From Halobacteroidaceae bacterium (GTDB taxonomy: Bacteria; Bacillota; Halanaerobiia; B1SED10-174): a stretch of DNA of 5,381 nt. Under the pieces are notes generated by a model. It saw only the letters and a list, made by a program, of their open reading frames with translations. It did no database searches and was not told where the DNA came from. Both the position numbers and the translations under genes were made by a program. Location: positions 1 through 5,381 of the forward strand of contig PUKG01000097.1 of assembly GCA_003550445.1 (NCBI GenBank), in the 5' to 3' direction. This document shows positions 4,764-5,381 of this stretch, piece after piece; within the stretch, counting starts at the first letter, position 1; each line of letters starts with the position of its first letter.

Positions 4764-5381
4764 TTGTCCTCCATTATATTAAACCGGCCAGCAAGGTCGT
4801 GGAAAAAAGATCCCGGTTCCCCTTTCTCACCGAAAAACCCAAAGAGTTTAAGGGATATCTGTTCCTGGGGGCCGAGCTTTTTCAGATCCTGAAAACTTGA
4901 ACTTAAAAGATATTGATAGGGATGAGGAATTTCGTTAAAGTAAATTCCCTCTTCGGGCCCAACTGCAAAGGTAATTTCCTCTTTCCCCTTTAAATTGCAC
5001 CAGTCCAGGCACCCTGCAGCACCTTCCATTTCTCTTAAAACCCTTTTCCTTTGTCTGTTGCCGCGGCCCGTTTCCAGGATTGATCCCTGGGTAAGGAATT
5101 CACTGTTGGGAAAGATTACCAGGCGGGGATTCACCCTGAAAGAATAACGGGTTTCATTCTTCAGGGAAAATTTAACAGCAAGGACCGGAATTCCGGGGAG
5201 AGTTAAATAGCTAATTCCTATTTTCAAACCTTTAAACTCATCCCTTCCAGGATCAATATCCTGTGCTATCCCCTGCCATAGCAAACCACTTTCCGTTTCC
5301 ATTTCCACCCAACGAGCATTAAATTTTTCCCGGCAAAGATATCCGGGGTACCTGCTCCTGGTTTTCAAAGCAAGGGTAGGA
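4760..5381 (-). CDS. unidentified protein, C-terminal part (runs off the right edge)
   Basis: The frame is open from the window edge to TGA at 4760-4762, giving 207 residues. A TTG at 5366-5368 could be read as a start, but the frame continues upstream (…PTLALKTRSRYPGY) with no ribosome binding site seen near it, so I treat this as the end of a longer protein. The sequence alternates short beta-strand-like segments, for example LKIGISYLTLPGIPVLAVKFSL and YSFRVNPRLVIFPNSE. It has two cysteines close together (CLDWC) and ends with a helical-looking tail, FFHDLAGRFNI. No membrane segment is visible in this part. I do not recognise the family. The pattern would suit a beta-sandwich domain of a larger enzyme or surface protein, which is a guess. 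It lies 47 nt upstream of the barrel-like gene on the same strand and may share its transcript. Confidence 0.75.
   Translation of the reverse strand, partial: PTLALKTRSRYPGYLCREKFNARWVEMETESGLLWQGIAQDIDPGRDEFKGLKIGISYLTLPGIPVLAVKFSLKNETRYSFRVNPRLVIFPNSEFLTQGSILETGRGNRQRKRVLREMEGAAGCLDWCNLKGKEEITFAVGPEEGIYFNEIPHPYQYLLSSSFQDLKKLGPQEQISLKLFGFFGEKGEPGSFFHDLAGRFNIMEDN

Noticed and set aside
1..5381. CRISPR arrays, tRNA or rRNA genes, insertion sequences or long repeats.
   Set aside because: Reading through both strands showed no repeated units, tRNA-like cloverleaf or transposase sequence; nearly all the window is occupied by ordinary genes.

Overview
The window looks like chromosomal DNA from an anaerobic, clostridia-like Bacillota (Firmicutes). 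Evidence: strong AGGAGG-type ribosome binding sites, TATAAT-type promoters, Fe-S-rich oxidoreductases, a DUF503 (YlxP-like) gene, and a selenoprotein with a bacterial-type insertion hairpin. One small exported protein ends like an outer-membrane beta-barrel, which hints at a diderm member of the phylum. Species and genus cannot be settled from this sequence.

Layout. Positions 1-621 (minus strand) hold a two-gene unit: a small eight-cysteine DUF6485-like protein, followed 2 nt later by the first 141 codons of a QueG-like (epoxyqueuosine reductase-like) Fe-S protein that runs off the left edge. A near-consensus promoter at 654-682 drives this pair. Diverging from it on the plus strand is a complete 12-helix MFS transporter (722-1969). 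It is followed by msrA (2032-2763), with its own likely promoter and strong RBS. A strong bidirectional terminator (2770-2802) separates msrA from a convergent minus-strand cluster. In transcription order that cluster is an unidentified beta-rich protein (C-terminal part only, 4760 to the right edge), a small exported barrel-like protein (4221-4712), a DUF503 protein (3915-4190) and an aldo/keto reductase with two C-terminal [4Fe-4S] motifs (2793-3902).

Main result. The msrA gene is a selenoprotein gene. Read naively, there is a 49-codon leader ending in TGA, then an apparent 160-residue MsrA lacking its catalytic cysteine. Read through, the TGA (2179-2181) falls exactly on the catalytic cysteine of the MsrA motif G-C-F-W-G, giving G-U-F-W-G. 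A hairpin with a G-first triloop begins 15 nt after the TGA, in the position and form expected of a bacterial SECIS element. The 243-residue protein contains no cysteine, so selenocysteine is its only thiol/selenol redox residue. It also starts with a hydrophobic export signal or anchor, implying a cell-surface methionine sulfoxide repair enzyme. Selenoprotein MsrA is known from a few organisms. The combination of Sec, no cysteine and predicted export is the least ordinary biology here.

Apart from msrA, the genes do not form one obvious pathway. Redox and Fe-S chemistry recurs (QueG-like protein, AKR with ferredoxin motifs, MsrA). No stretch longer than about 100 bases lacks a gene.
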